19,409 nt of DNA from Gemmatimonas phototrophica. GTDB taxonomy: Bacteria > Gemmatimonadota > Gemmatimonadetes > Longimicrobiales > Gaopeijiaceae. How positions within the stretch are numbered: the stretch's first letter is position 1; every line of letters begins with the position of its first letter. Positions 1 through 11,370 of this stretch are shown piece by piece. The notes under the pieces are model-generated. The model had not been told where the DNA came from. It saw nothing but the letters and a program-made list of their open reading frames with translations, and did not search any database. Where the stretch lies: contig CAMCNM010000009.1 in NCBI GenBank assembly GCA_945876015.1, forward strand, positions 1 to 19,409, given 5' to 3'. Made by a program: the position numbers and the translations under genes.

Positions 1-2
1 AA

Positions 3-125
3 TACGACGTTGTGCAGGACGAAGTGAGGGGGTGGGTGATCCGTTGGAAGGAATACACGCATCGCGGGACTGTCAGAGGGTACGGACAGTTCTACGAAAG
101 GCCCTATGCGTGGCTCAATGAGTGA
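3..125 (+). CDS. C-terminal end of an unidentified protein running in from the left edge
   Basis: An open frame enters from the window edge and ends at TGA 123-125, giving 40 residues. The peptide is rich in aromatic and charged residues and ends FYERPYAWLNE, which reads like a real protein end rather than GC-rich noise. Most of its third codon positions are G or C, as in the neighbours. It would converge on the HNH endonuclease gene with the two tails overlapping by 22 bases. No family is recognised. The start and most of the protein lie outside the window, so this could still be a chance frame. Confidence 0.35.
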   Translation, partial: YDVVQDEVRGWVIRWKEYTHRGTVRGYGQFYERPYAWLNE

Positions 126-745
126 GGATCGCTGAAGTCCTTCCTCGCGACCGCATCCCTCATCGCGATGGCTTCCTTCAGATCCTTCTTGCTGCTCCTT
201 CCTCTCAGCACCTCGACCGTATCCTTCCCGTAGAACATGCCGATCCACCGGGCCTGGATCTCCGTCACCCTCCGGACGGCCCAGACCAGGTGGACGTAGT
301 TGGGCTCGCCGGGGGTGGCTTTTAGCGTCATCCCGGCTTCCTCGGGGAGGTGATTCCCCTTCCGGTTGTTGCAGGGGGAGCACGACGTGACGACGTTCGC
401 CCACGTGTTCTCCCCGCCGCGCGAGAGCGGGAGGATGTGGTCTCTCGTGAGGAACTGTCGGCCTCTCAGCTCGCTCCGGTGCCTCCCGCAGTACTGGCAG
501 GAATAGTCGTCCCGCGCGAACAGGAACGTGTTGGTGACCTGCCGGCGGAAGCGCCGCGGAACGTGCACGTAGCGGACGAGCCGGATCACCGAGGGGCAGG
601 GCAGCTGCTTCCGCTCAGAGCGGAAGAAGCGCTTCTCGTCCACCTCGAGGATCTCCGCCTTCCTGTCCAGCACCAGGCGGATCGCCCTTCGGGTCGGAAC
701 GATCGTGAGCGGCTCGAAAGAAGCGTTCAGGGCCAAGCAACTCAT
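104..745 (-). CDS. HNH endonuclease family protein
   Basis: A 213-residue protein of the HNH nuclease family, which cuts DNA with a beta-beta-alpha metal finger. The core lies in the middle of the protein: a CQYCG cysteine pair, then TRDHILPLSRGG with the catalytic DH, an asparagine in WANVV, and a second pair in CSPCNNRKG. The two CxxC pairs should bind a structural zinc. The N-terminus, MSCLALNASFEPLTIV, matches the usual beginning of stand-alone chromosomal HNH proteins (LNASYEPL type). That favours ATG 745 over the in-frame ATG at 754. A GGGAG stretch about 11 bases before 745 could be its ribosome site, whereas it abuts 754. The gene sits about 160 bases downstream of priA and may have its own promoter. 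Its cellular role is unknown; nothing nearby suggests an intron, phage or restriction system. Confidence 0.85.
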   Translation of the reverse strand: MSCLALNASFEPLTIVPTRRAIRLVLDRKAEILEVDEKRFFRSERKQLPCPSVIRLVRYVHVPRRFRRQVTNTFLFARDDYSCQYCGRHRSELRGRQFLTRDHILPLSRGGENTWANVVTSCSPCNNRKGNHLPEEAGMTLKATPGEPNYVHLVWAVRRVTEIQARWIGMFYGKDTVEVLRGRSSKKDLKEAIAMRDAVARKDFSDPHSLSHA

Positions 746-798
746 GCTTCCCATCTCTCCCGGTCCGCGCGGATCGCATGAAGCAGGGGCTCGTCGGG

Positions 799-828
799 AT
801 ACTACCCCCCCACCGGTTCCGGCGGCAA
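799..828 (-). promoter_or_regulatory. possible sigma-70-type promoter for the HNH gene
   Basis: In the gap between priA and the HNH gene the minus strand reads TTGCCG, an 18-base spacer, then TAGTAT. The -10-like box ends 54 bases before ATG 745. Both boxes are imperfect and the spacer contains a run of seven G. It is the only promoter-like arrangement noticed in 755-906, a gap with no other feature. Confidence 0.25.
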
Positions 829-906
829 CCTCCTACGCGTGAGGCGGCGCCGGATGCACCGTATGTCGTGATTCGTAGCCGACCGGCACCGACCTGTTGG
901 GCCCGG

Positions 907-3414
907 TCACAGCAACGCGACCGGGTCGCGGTCGAGCGCCAGACGCACGTCGCCACCCCCGGGTCGAAATCCCTCCACCAGCGCGCGGCAGGCCTCGGTC
1001 AGCGCGGCGACCGACCGGGTCCGGAGCAGGAAGTGCCAACGCCAGCGGCCGTGGAGCCGCTCGATCGGCGAGGGGGCGGGGCCGACGAGCTCCACGGCGC
1101 GCGCGCCGCTCGGGGCCAGCTTGGGCGACAGCCAGGCCACCGCGCGCTCGGTCGCCGCGGCGGCCGCCTCCCGGTCCGGGCTGCTCAGCACGACGTTCGC
1201 GAGGCGCACCCACGGGGGATAGGCGGGCTGCTTTCGCTCCTCGATCTCGCGCGCGGCGAAGCCCACGAAGTCGTGCTCGAGCGCTGCGCGGATCGCGTAA
1301 TGCTCGGGGAGCGACGTCTGGACGATCACCTCGCCCTCGAGCACGCTGCGACCCGCGCGGCCCGCGACCTGGGACAGGAGCTGGAAGGTGCGCTCGCTCG
1401 CGCGGAAATCGGGGAGATGGATCCCGACGTCCGCGTTGATCACACCGACCAGCGTCACGCGCGGGAAGTCGAGCCCCTTGGCGATCATCTGCGTGCCCAT
1501 CAGGATGTCCACTTCGTGGCGCTCGACGCGCCCGAGGATCTCGTGATGCGCCCACTTGCCGCTGGTCGTGTCCACGTCCATGCGCGCGATCCGCGCGCTC
1601 GGGAACGCTTCCGCAACGACACGCTCGACCTGCTCGGTGCCGATTCCTCGGAAGGAGAGATCCTTGCTCCCGCAGCGGTCGCAGCGGACCGGGGCCGGCT
1701 CCTCGTAGCCGCAGTGATGGCAGAGCATCCGTCCGCTCACCTTGTGGAAGGTGAGCGAGACCGAGCAGTGCGCGCAGCGCCGCACCTCGCCGCACTCGTG
1801 GCACTGCACGAAGCTGGCGTAGCCGCGCCGATTGAGGAGGAGGATCACCTGCTCTTTCCGGCGCAGCCGCTCGCGCACAGCGTCGATCAGGGGGTTCGAG
1901 AGGATCGACCAGGCATCCCCGCCCGCCGGATCCCTCTCCGCCTTCCGCACCTCGCGCAGATCCACCACCCGCACCTTCGGAAGGCGACCGCCCCCGACCC
2001 GATCGGGAAGCCGCGCGAGCGCGAACTTCCCCCGCTCGGCGTTGACCCAGCTCTCGAGCGCCGGCGTGGCGCTCCCCAGCACGCACACCGCGCCGGCCAT
2101 GTCGGCGCGCACCACCGCGAGATCCCGGGCGTGATAGCGGGGCGCGTCCGACTGCTTGTAGCTGCCGTCGTGCTCCTCGTCCACCACGATCGCGCCCAGA
2201 TCGGGGAGCGGGGCGAACAGCGCCGAGCGCGCGCCGACCGCGATGCGCTTCTCTCCCCCGCGCAGCTGCCTCCACTGATCGTAGCGCTCGCCCTCGGAGA
2301 GCCCCGAGTGGAGGACCGCGACCAGATCGCCGAACGCCGCGCGAAAGCGCGCCACGGTCTGGGGCGTGAGCGAGATCTCGGGGACGAGCACGATCGCGGT
2401 CCGCCCGCGCTCCAGCACGCGGCGCAGCAGCTCGACGTAGACGAGCGTCTTCCCGGAGCCGGTGATGCCGTGCAGCAGGACGGGCTTAGGCTTCTTCTCG
2501 TCCAGCGACGCGATCAGCACATCCAGCGCGGCCCGCTGCGCCGGAGTCGGGACGTGATCGGCCGGAGGCGCGGCGTCCTGCCCGCGGAACGGATCGCGCA
2601 GCACTTCCTCGTCGGCGACCGACGCGATGCCCTTCTTCTCGAGCGCGGAGATCGCCGCACGCCCCAGGCCGCCCTCCATCAGCGCGCTCAGCTCGGCGCT
2701 TCCGCCTGCGGCCTCGAGCCACTCGTACGCTTCGCGCTGGCGGCGCGCGCGCGCGAACAGGGCTTCGCGGTCCGCGATGTCGTCGAGCCAACGGACGATG
2801 CGGACCATCTTCCGGGTGAGGACGGGCGGCGGGGCGGGCGGAACGGTCACGTGGCGCACGAGCCCGCGCGCGGTGAGGCTCCGCACCTCGGGCCAGATCG
2901 AGCGGTTGTCGAGCGTCCGCCGGAGCGTGCGCACCGAGCGCGGCGCGCCCGCCGCAGCGAGCGCTTCCAGGATGCGCGCTTCGCGCGGCTTGAGGTCGGG
3001 AGGAAGCGCGGATGCGGCGCCGGCCGTCTCCGTCAGCGAGAGGTAGTCGCGAGAGACGTCGGCGAGGACCGCGGGCAACGCGGCCCTGAGCGTCACGCCG
3101 AGCGGCGCGACGTAGTAGTCCGCCATCCAGCGGCACAGGCGCAGGATGTCGGGCGGGACGGTGGGCGACTCGTCGAGCACCTCGAGCAGCGCGCGCAGTC
3201 CGCCGGGCGGCGGCCCGCTGGCCGGGCCTACGACCCAGCCGATCCGCTCCTCGCGTCCGAACGGCACCAGAACGCGGGTCCCGGCGCGCGGGGGCGGCCC
3301 GTGCGACGCGTACGTGAACGTGTTCGGAATGGGGAGCGGGAGCGCCACCTCCACCGTGGCCTCGACCGCTCCGGTCGCGGTTCCCGCGCGTGCGGGACGA
3401 CCCCGGGGGGTCAC
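907..3414 (-). CDS. priA: primosomal protein N' (replication restart helicase PriA)
   Basis: An 835-residue superfamily 2 DNA helicase that reloads the replisome at stalled or repaired forks. The N-terminal 3'-DNA-end binding domain has the typical PNTFTYASHG stretch near residue 30. Helicase motifs follow in order: Walker A GITGSGKT at 316-323, DEEH at 412-415 and SATP at 448-451. Eight cysteines at 538, 541, 547, 550, 565, 568, 578 and 581 form the two-zinc insertion peculiar to PriA. After it come the GTQMIAKGLDFP and QVAGRAGR motifs of the second helicase lobe. The length is somewhat above that of E. coli PriA. The start is GTG 3414, overlapping the stop of the M24 peptidase gene as GTGA, so translation is probably coupled. 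No other primosome gene is nearby. Confidence 0.97.
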   Translation of the reverse strand: MTPRGRPARAGTATGAVEATVEVALPLPIPNTFTYASHGPPPRAGTRVLVPFGREERIGWVVGPASGPPPGGLRALLEVLDESPTVPPDILRLCRWMADYYVAPLGVTLRAALPAVLADVSRDYLSLTETAGAASALPPDLKPREARILEALAAAGAPRSVRTLRRTLDNRSIWPEVRSLTARGLVRHVTVPPAPPPVLTRKMVRIVRWLDDIADREALFARARRQREAYEWLEAAGGSAELSALMEGGLGRAAISALEKKGIASVADEEVLRDPFRGQDAAPPADHVPTPAQRAALDVLIASLDEKKPKPVLLHGITGSGKTLVYVELLRRVLERGRTAIVLVPEISLTPQTVARFRAAFGDLVAVLHSGLSEGERYDQWRQLRGGEKRIAVGARSALFAPLPDLGAIVVDEEHDGSYKQSDAPRYHARDLAVVRADMAGAVCVLGSATPALESWVNAERGKFALARLPDRVGGGRLPKVRVVDLREVRKAERDPAGGDAWSILSNPLIDAVRERLRRKEQVILLLNRRGYASFVQCHECGEVRRCAHCSVSLTFHKVSGRMLCHHCGYEEPAPVRCDRCGSKDLSFRGIGTEQVERVVAEAFPSARIARMDVDTTSGKWAHHEILGRVERHEVDILMGTQMIAKGLDFPRVTLVGVINADVGIHLPDFRASERTFQLLSQVAGRAGRSVLEGEVIVQTSLPEHYAIRAALEHDFVGFAAREIEERKQPAYPPWVRLANVVLSSPDREAAAAATERAVAWLSPKLAPSGARAVELVGPAPSPIERLHGRWRWHFLLRTRSVAALTEACRALVEGFRPGGGDVRLALDRDPVALL

Positions 3415-4589
3415 CCGCCCAGCAGGAGGAGCATCTCGCGCTGCGGCTCCCGCGGTGTCACCTCGGGTCCGGCGGCGCCCCAGTGCACGTTGATCTCGCT
3501 GCGGACGCCGAACTCGCCCGGAAGATAGACTCCGGGCTCCACCGAGAACCCGACGCCTCGCACCAGCCGCCGGTCGTCCCGACTCTCGAGGTTGTCGAGG
3601 TTGGGCCCGCTCCCGTGCAGCCGAGTGTCGATCGAGTGTCCGGTGCGGTGGATGAAGAACTCACCGAAGCCGCGCGCCTGGATGAGCGCGCGAGCCTGAT
3701 CATCCACCTCGAACCCCCGAACTTCCTTCTTCTCGCGATGCCTCGTGGAGAGAAACGTGACGGCGGCGTCGCGCGCATCCTTCACCGCGCTCCACACCTC
3801 CGCGACCCTGTCGGGCAGCGCGGAGCCGAGGAACCCCATCCAGGTCTGGTCCGCGTGCACGGCGTCGGTGGAGGTGCGTCCCCACAGGTCCACGAGGAGC
3901 ACCCGACCCGCGCCGATCACGGCTCCCTCGCCGACGGGAGCGTAATGCGGATCCGCGGCGCCCGCGCCGACCGCCACGTGCGTGTCGGCCTCGACCGTGA
4001 TGCCTCCCGCGCGCAGCCGCTCGAGGATCCAGCTGGACAGCGCCCCTTCGGTAGTCGGAGCGCCGCGCTCGATGGCGCGCGCAGCCTCGTGGAGGGCGGC
4101 CTTCCCTACCTCGGCCACCACCTCGGCGGCGCGCCGGTGGTCGGCGAGCTGGGCGTCGGACCAGACCGAGTGGAACGTGGTCACCAGGTCACCGGAGCTG
4201 ACCGGCTCGACGCCGAGCCCGCGCACCAGCTCGAGGGCGCCGGCTGGGACGGTGTCCACGGTTGGGACCGCCGACTTCGGCGACACCTCCATCGCGAGGC
4301 GGCGGTGACCCGCGAGCATGCGCGCGAGCTTCTCCTCCATCTCGCGCCATCCGGAGTAGCGCTCGAGCTCGAAGGGCCAGGCGCGCCACGCCGAGCCTTC
4401 GATGGCGTGCACCAGCGCGCATGGGGCGCCTGCGCGGGGAACCAGCACCCAGGCGCGCCGGGTGGTGTGCTCGACGCCGAGCAGCGCGGAGGAGATCCAG
4501 TTCTGCCCGCGGAACTCGAAGAGAAGCCAGCCGTCGAGCCCCTGCTCCACGAGGGCGGCCTGCACGCGAGCGACGCTCGCCTCCGACAT
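3411..4589 (-). CDS. M24-family metallopeptidase (Xaa-Pro aminopeptidase-like)
   Basis: A 392-residue pita-bread peptidase, probably cytoplasmic, expected to remove N-terminal residues next to proline. An N-terminal creatinase/prolidase-type domain (about 1-150) precedes the catalytic domain. The five expected dinuclear metal ligands can be picked out: D234 in VLLVDLWG, D247 in HADQTW, H318 in HRTGHS, E351 in SVEPGVY and E365 in RSEINV. H325 matches the catalytic histidine seven residues after the ligand histidine. The start is uncertain. ATG 4589 gives the natural N-terminus (MSEASVARVQ) but lacks a clear ribosome site. GTG 4628 would add 13 residues. The frame stays open further upstream over ccmH, but that part is arginine/serine-rich noise. 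The substrate cannot be read from the sequence; a prolidase or creatinase-like activity is possible. Confidence 0.9.
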   Translation of the reverse strand: MSEASVARVQAALVEQGLDGWLLFEFRGQNWISSALLGVEHTTRRAWVLVPRAGAPCALVHAIEGSAWRAWPFELERYSGWREMEEKLARMLAGHRRLAMEVSPKSAVPTVDTVPAGALELVRGLGVEPVSSGDLVTTFHSVWSDAQLADHRRAAEVVAEVGKAALHEAARAIERGAPTTEGALSSWILERLRAGGITVEADTHVAVGAGAADPHYAPVGEGAVIGAGRVLLVDLWGRTSTDAVHADQTWMGFLGSALPDRVAEVWSAVKDARDAAVTFLSTRHREKKEVRGFEVDDQARALIQARGFGEFFIHRTGHSIDTRLHGSGPNLDNLESRDDRRLVRGVGFSVEPGVYLPGEFGVRSEINVHWGAAGPEVTPREPQREMLLLLGG

Positions 4590-4644
4590 GAGAAGGCCCG
4601 GGGCACGCTCCGCGATGGCGCTGGTCACGGCCGGGGCATCGCGA

Positions 4645-5187
4645 TCAGAACTTGGTCTCTTCCTCGGCCTCGAGCTCGCGCAGCGCGGCGTCGAGACGGG
4701 CGCGCTCCTCGTCCGAGACCTCCGAGGCCGACGGGGCACCCCGCGGCTTCCGGATCCGGCGGAGCACGAAGACCACGAGTGCGACGCCGAGGATGAGCGC
4801 GAGCGGTGGAATCACCCAAGCGAGCAACGCCTCTCCCCTGGTACTCGGGAGCGCGCGCCACTCCTCTCCGTAGCGGGCGATGATCTGCTCGACGATCGAG
4901 TCGGCGGATTCTCCCTCCGCGGCCATCATCTCGATCGTGTCGCGCAGCGCGGCGCCGCCCGGCGACGGGCAGACCTCGAGCATCAAGGCCGGGCAGTAGG
5001 GCGACTTGAGCAGGTCGATCGCCTTGGTCGCCTCGGGATGCCGCTCGTGGGCGCCCGCGGTCGCGGGAGGGCGCTCGTTCTGCGACTGGGCGAGAGCGCG
5101 TGCGGGGGCGCACACCCCTGCGAGCGCCAGAAGGAGCGCGAAAATGGGACGCGTCGGGAGCGTCCGCGGGATGCCGGTCGGAATCAT
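4645..5187 (-). CDS. ccmH: CcmH-family cytochrome c biogenesis protein with atypical cysteines
   Basis: A 180-residue membrane protein resembling CcmH/NrfF, which handles the haem-binding thiols of apocytochrome c outside the membrane. A signal or anchor segment (about 14-33, FALLLALAGV onwards) is followed by the CcmH helical core with RDTIEMMAAEGESADSIVEQ and ARYGEEW. A membrane helix lies at about 121-142 and a charged, glutamate-rich tail ends the protein. Classical CcmH carries LRCxxC. Here the equivalent site reads SPYCPALMLEVCPS, leaving C65 and C73 separated by seven residues. The start ATG 5187 overlaps the stop of the deacetylase-like gene (ATGA). No other ccm gene is in the window, so the partner heme lyase must lie elsewhere. 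The family call is good; function as a thiol reductase is inferred. Confidence 0.8.
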   Translation of the reverse strand: MIPTGIPRTLPTRPIFALLLALAGVCAPARALAQSQNERPPATAGAHERHPEATKAIDLLKSPYCPALMLEVCPSPGGAALRDTIEMMAAEGESADSIVEQIIARYGEEWRALPSTRGEALLAWVIPPLALILGVALVVFVLRRIRKPRGAPSASEVSDEERARLDAALRELEAEEETKF

Positions 5188-6188
5188 GGGATGTTCACCT
5201 CACCCGAAGTTTCGCGCACGGGTTCCAGACGGGCCAGGGCTCGCGTCACCGAAAGGGCCGCGCGCGCCGTGCGTGCAGGGTGATACCCGCCTTCCAGGAG
5301 CGCGACCACCCGGCCGGCGCAGGCCTCCTCCGCTCGCGCGGTCAGGGCCAGCGTCATGGCGTGCAGGTCCTCCGCCTGGAGCAGAAGGCCGCCGAGCGGG
5401 TCCCCCGCCAGACAGTCGAACCCGGCGGACACCAGCACGAAGTCGGGCCGGGCGGTCTCGAACGCGTGGTCGAGCGCCTGGTCGAACGTCCGCAGGTAGT
5501 CGGAGCGCGAAGTGAGCGGCAGAATCGGCACGTTCCGCGTCCAGCCGAGACCCGCACCGGCCCCACGCTCGTCGGCCGCTCCGGTCCCCGGCCAATGGGG
5601 GAACTGGTGCAACGAGAGGAAGAACACGGAGGGGTCCTCCCAGAACACGTCCTGGGTCCCGTTCCCGTGGTGCACGTCCCAGTCCACGATCAGGACGCGC
5701 TCGGCGTGCCCCTCGGCCTGGAGCCAGCGCGCCGCGACCGCGACCGAGTTGAAGAGGCAGAACCCCATCGCGCGGTCGGCGCTCGCGTGGTGGCCGGGCG
5801 GGCGCGCGGCGACGAACGCGTTGGCCCAGCGCCCCTCCGCGACGCCGCGCGCCGCGGTGATCGCGGCTCCGACACTGCCGAGCGCGGCGTCCCAGGAAGC
5901 GGCGGACACCTTGGTGTCCGCGTCGAGCTCGACGATGCGTTCCCCCCTATTTGCGTCGGCGACCGCGGAGCGTATGAGCGCCAGGTGCTCGGGGGTGTGG
6001 ACGCGCAGCAGGACCGATTCGTCCACCTCGTCCGGCTCGGCGGTCTCGACCTTTCCGTGCAATGTCGGAATGTCGTTCGCCACGGCCGAGATCAGCGCGC
6101 GCAGGCGACCCTGGTGCTCGGGATGGCCCCAGCCGGTGTCGTGCAACTGCGAGGCCGGGTGCATCAGGAACGCGGTGGGGGGCGCCAT
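5184..6188 (-). CDS. histone deacetylase-like amidohydrolase (AcuC/HdaH type)
   Basis: A 334-residue zinc-dependent deacetylase of the arginase/HDAC fold. In bacteria such enzymes act on acetylated small molecules such as polyamines, or on acetyl-lysine. Signature residues are in place: H133 and H134 in RPPGHHA, zinc ligands D171 and H173 in VDWDVHHGNG, D258 in SAGFDCLAGDP, and the transition-state tyrosine Y302 in LEGGYHP. This argues for an active enzyme. The frame is open 93 codons further upstream, but that part overlaps the methyltransferase gene and looks non-coding. ATG 6188 gives the expected N-terminus, eight bases after the methyltransferase stop. It sits in a tight set with yaeQ and the methyltransferase upstream and ccmH downstream. 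The substrate is unknown; acuA and acuB are not present. Confidence 0.93.
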   Translation of the reverse strand: MAPPTAFLMHPASQLHDTGWGHPEHQGRLRALISAVANDIPTLHGKVETAEPDEVDESVLLRVHTPEHLALIRSAVADANRGERIVELDADTKVSAASWDAALGSVGAAITAARGVAEGRWANAFVAARPPGHHASADRAMGFCLFNSVAVAARWLQAEGHAERVLIVDWDVHHGNGTQDVFWEDPSVFFLSLHQFPHWPGTGAADERGAGAGLGWTRNVPILPLTSRSDYLRTFDQALDHAFETARPDFVLVSAGFDCLAGDPLGGLLLQAEDLHAMTLALTARAEEACAGRVVALLEGGYHPARTARAALSVTRALARLEPVRETSGEVNIP

Positions 6189-6196
6189 GTCCAAAA

Positions 6197-6820
6197 CTAC
6201 CGCTTCCGCACCACCCACGTCGTCATCGACCGCGCGTCCTGCACAACGGTCGTCTTGATCGGATCGATCAGCTGTCCGCCGAGCCGACGCGTCGCGTCCA
6301 CGAGGTACGCCTCGTCCACCAGGAAGCGCTCGCTTCCGTCCGGCAGGACGTAACGTCCGTTCCCCAGCGGCCGGACACGCGCCTCGTGGCCGATCGTGGA
6401 CGCCAGGCGCGCGAACAGGATTCCACCCGAGGCGAGCACGCGCCACATCTCCTGCGCCATCGCCCACCAGTGCGCCTCGTCGCGCGCGAAATGCAGCACA
6501 GCGCTGCTGATCACGAAGTCGAACTCGCCGTCGTCGAAGGACAAGCGCTCCACCGTCTGGACGGTGAATCGATCGGGCGGGGTCCCGGGAGCGATCAGGG
6601 TCGCCATCCGGCGGGTCGCCTCGACGGCTTCCGCGCTCCGGTCCACGCCCCAGACGTCGCAGCCCGACCGCAAGAGATAAACGAGGTTGCGCCCATCCCC
6701 GCAGCCCGCGTCCAGGATGGGCATGCCCTTCGTGATGCGCCCCTTGAGGAGCTGATCGAAGAGGTAGATGTCGATTTCGCCGAGATCGCGACGCAGCTGG
6801 TCACGCAACTGGTCACCCAT
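6197..6820 (-). CDS. class I SAM-dependent methyltransferase
   Basis: A 207-residue Rossmann-fold methyltransferase. Motif I is LDAGCGDGRN at 36-45, the acidic residue closing strand 2 is in VWGVDRS, and motif IV is DFVISSAVLHF. The WRVLASGGILFARL stretch matches the post-motif region of the methyltransferase 11/25 group. The C-terminal part (RYVLPDGSERFLVDEAYL, then KTTVV and TTWVVRKR) is typical of small-molecule enzymes of this kind but does not reveal the substrate. ATG 6820 overlaps the end of yaeQ by eight bases, so the two are probably co-translated. A tellurite-resistance (TehB-like) role is one family possibility; nothing in the sequence proves it. Confidence 0.88.
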   Translation of the reverse strand: MGDQLRDQLRRDLGEIDIYLFDQLLKGRITKGMPILDAGCGDGRNLVYLLRSGCDVWGVDRSAEAVEATRRMATLIAPGTPPDRFTVQTVERLSFDDGEFDFVISSAVLHFARDEAHWWAMAQEMWRVLASGGILFARLASTIGHEARVRPLGNGRYVLPDGSERFLVDEAYLVDATRRLGGQLIDPIKTTVVQDARSMTTWVVRKR

Positions 6821-7358
6821 TCGGGATCTCCAGCCGCTCGACCGATCCGTCGATGGTCGTTCCCCCGATCGTGACGAACAGGTGCCGGTCCGCTACGGAA
6901 AGGCCGAACGCCATGCGCCGCTCCAGCCGCGCGGTGAGCTCGGTCAGGAGTCCGCGATCGAGGGCGTAGAGCTCGAGCGCCTCCACGCGGTGGATGCGCT
7001 CCCCCGCGAGCGCGCGCAGCAGGTGGCGCGACTCCTTCTGCGTGTAGACTGCCACCCGGGGCGCCAGCTTGCTCGCGCGGTGCAGCCGCGCAGCGTCGGG
7101 GACTCCGACCTCGATCCACGCGACCAGCGCGCCGGTCAGGTCGCGTATCGACAGCGCGGGCTCGTCGGGCTCGTTGAGTCCAGGCGAGAACGAGAGACCC
7201 TCGGTGAGCTCGAGGCAGTAGGCGAGCACCCGCGTGACCAGGTAGTCCTCGGTCTCGGACGGATGGCGCGCCACCTTGAGGGCGAGCGTCTGGTAGACAC
7301 CGCGGTCGGTGTCGGAGAGCTCGATCTCGAAGTTGTAGAGGGTCGCTGGGAGCGCCAC
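6813..7358 (-). CDS. yaeQ: YaeQ family protein
   Basis: A 181-residue YaeQ protein. The N-terminus MALPATLYNFEIELSDTDRG, the HPSETE motif at 32-37, DEPAL at 65-69, WIEVGVPD at 81-88 and VAVYT at 102-106 are the family's hallmark blocks. Structures of this family show a variant PD-(D/E)XK nuclease fold. Here the corresponding acidic and basic residues would be E35, D65, E83 and K97. Nuclease activity is unproven, and older reports of a link to transcription antitermination (RfaH suppression) remain unclear. The start is GTG 7358, chosen because it gives the canonical N-terminus; no strong ribosome site is visible. It lies 13 bases after the lipocalin-like gene and overlaps the methyltransferase gene by eight bases. 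Confidence 0.93.
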   Translation of the reverse strand: MALPATLYNFEIELSDTDRGVYQTLALKVARHPSETEDYLVTRVLAYCLELTEGLSFSPGLNEPDEPALSIRDLTGALVAWIEVGVPDAARLHRASKLAPRVAVYTQKESRHLLRALAGERIHRVEALELYALDRGLLTELTARLERRMAFGLSVADRHLFVTIGGTTIDGSVERLEIPNG

Positions 7359-7371
7359 TACGAGCCGTTCG

Positions 7372-7875
7372 TCACCGTACGCGCTCCAGTCGGAGCCGGC
7401 GGATGAGCTGGCCCTCCGGAACCGAGGCCCACGGGGGCGAGGCGAGTACCCGGTCGGTCGGGCCGAAGAACAGGGTGTCGCCCGAGACCCGGGCGTGGCG
7501 GATCTGGGGCGACGCGTAGTCGGGCACGGAGGCCGCCGCGATCGTGATCGTCATCTTGCCGGTCTGGTCGATCGTGCAGGGACCGCTGTAGGCGAGATAG
7601 CTCGAGGAGAGCTTCGCCTTCATCTGCTCGACGGTCGTGGTCTCGCCCTTCGGGAAGGCCGGAACCTCGCCCGCCATCATCTGAAAGAAGCAGAAGCCGT
7701 TCTCGATCACGATCGATCCGACCGGGCTCGGTCCCCAGTTGTACCGGCCGACCGTTCCGTCCGCGCGGAGATCCTCGGCGGCCATCAGCTTCCAGCGGCC
7801 CTCCATCCCCTGCCCCAGCGCCGGCTGTCCGATGCCGAGCCCGACCAGCAGCACGATGAACCCCGATCTGGTCAT
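7372..7875 (-). CDS. secreted lipocalin-like domain protein
   Basis: A 167-residue protein with a cleavable signal peptide (MTRSGFIVLLVGLGIGQPALGQ) and no lipobox, so it is expected to be periplasmic or secreted. The mature part begins GMEGRWKLMAAEDLRADGTV, the GxW-type opening of lipocalin-like domains (Lipocalin_5 style). Alternating beta-strand stretches follow, including a PSPVGSIVIENGFCFF strand and a late TLFFGPTDRVL strand. The fold would bind a small hydrophobic ligand, but the ligand is unknown. The start ATG 7875 is firm: the minus strand has a perfect GGAGG (plus-strand bases 7883-7887) seven bases upstream. The frame continues upstream over the end of carB, but that part is a shadow. 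It lies 41 bases after carB and 13 before yaeQ and may share their transcript. Confidence 0.75.
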   Translation of the reverse strand: MTRSGFIVLLVGLGIGQPALGQGMEGRWKLMAAEDLRADGTVGRYNWGPSPVGSIVIENGFCFFQMMAGEVPAFPKGETTTVEQMKAKLSSSYLAYSGPCTIDQTGKMTITIAAASVPDYASPQIRHARVSGDTLFFGPTDRVLASPPWASVPEGQLIRRLRLERVR

Positions 7876-7916
7876 GGCCGTACCTCCGAGGCCCCCGACA
7901 CGGGGCCGCAAAACGA

Positions 7917-11174
<3,258 letters not shown>

Positions 11175-11370
11175 GGGCGGACGGCCCGGCGAGTGTCATT
11201 TCTGGGGACTTCTCCAGGAGGGTGGAACGGCGGCGAAAACTGTTGAAAAAGCTCGCGTCCAGCAAGCGCTCGGAGAGGATGGGGTCGTGTGCGAACGTCC
11301 CATCCAGACGTGAACAGCTTTCGCTGCGCCGCTACTCGCCTGTCCCCCTCCGTAAAGGCCGCCCCGGGGC
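11175..11370. other. intergenic gap upstream of carB, no gene seen
   Basis: These 196 bases separate the lipoprotein gene from carB and should hold the carB promoter, but no convincing -35/-10 pair was found. Just after the lipoprotein stop there is a GCCCCGGGGC palindrome and a GGCC/GGCC pair followed by only three T, a weak terminator at best. On the minus strand an 11-codon frame (11199-11167) ends inside the first codons of carB. Confidence 0.5.

Noticed and set aside
778..3528. 916-codon plus-strand open frame opposite priA
   Set aside because: It is antisense to an unmistakable PriA; its product is arginine/histidine/aspartate-rich low-complexity text, the usual shadow in high-GC DNA.
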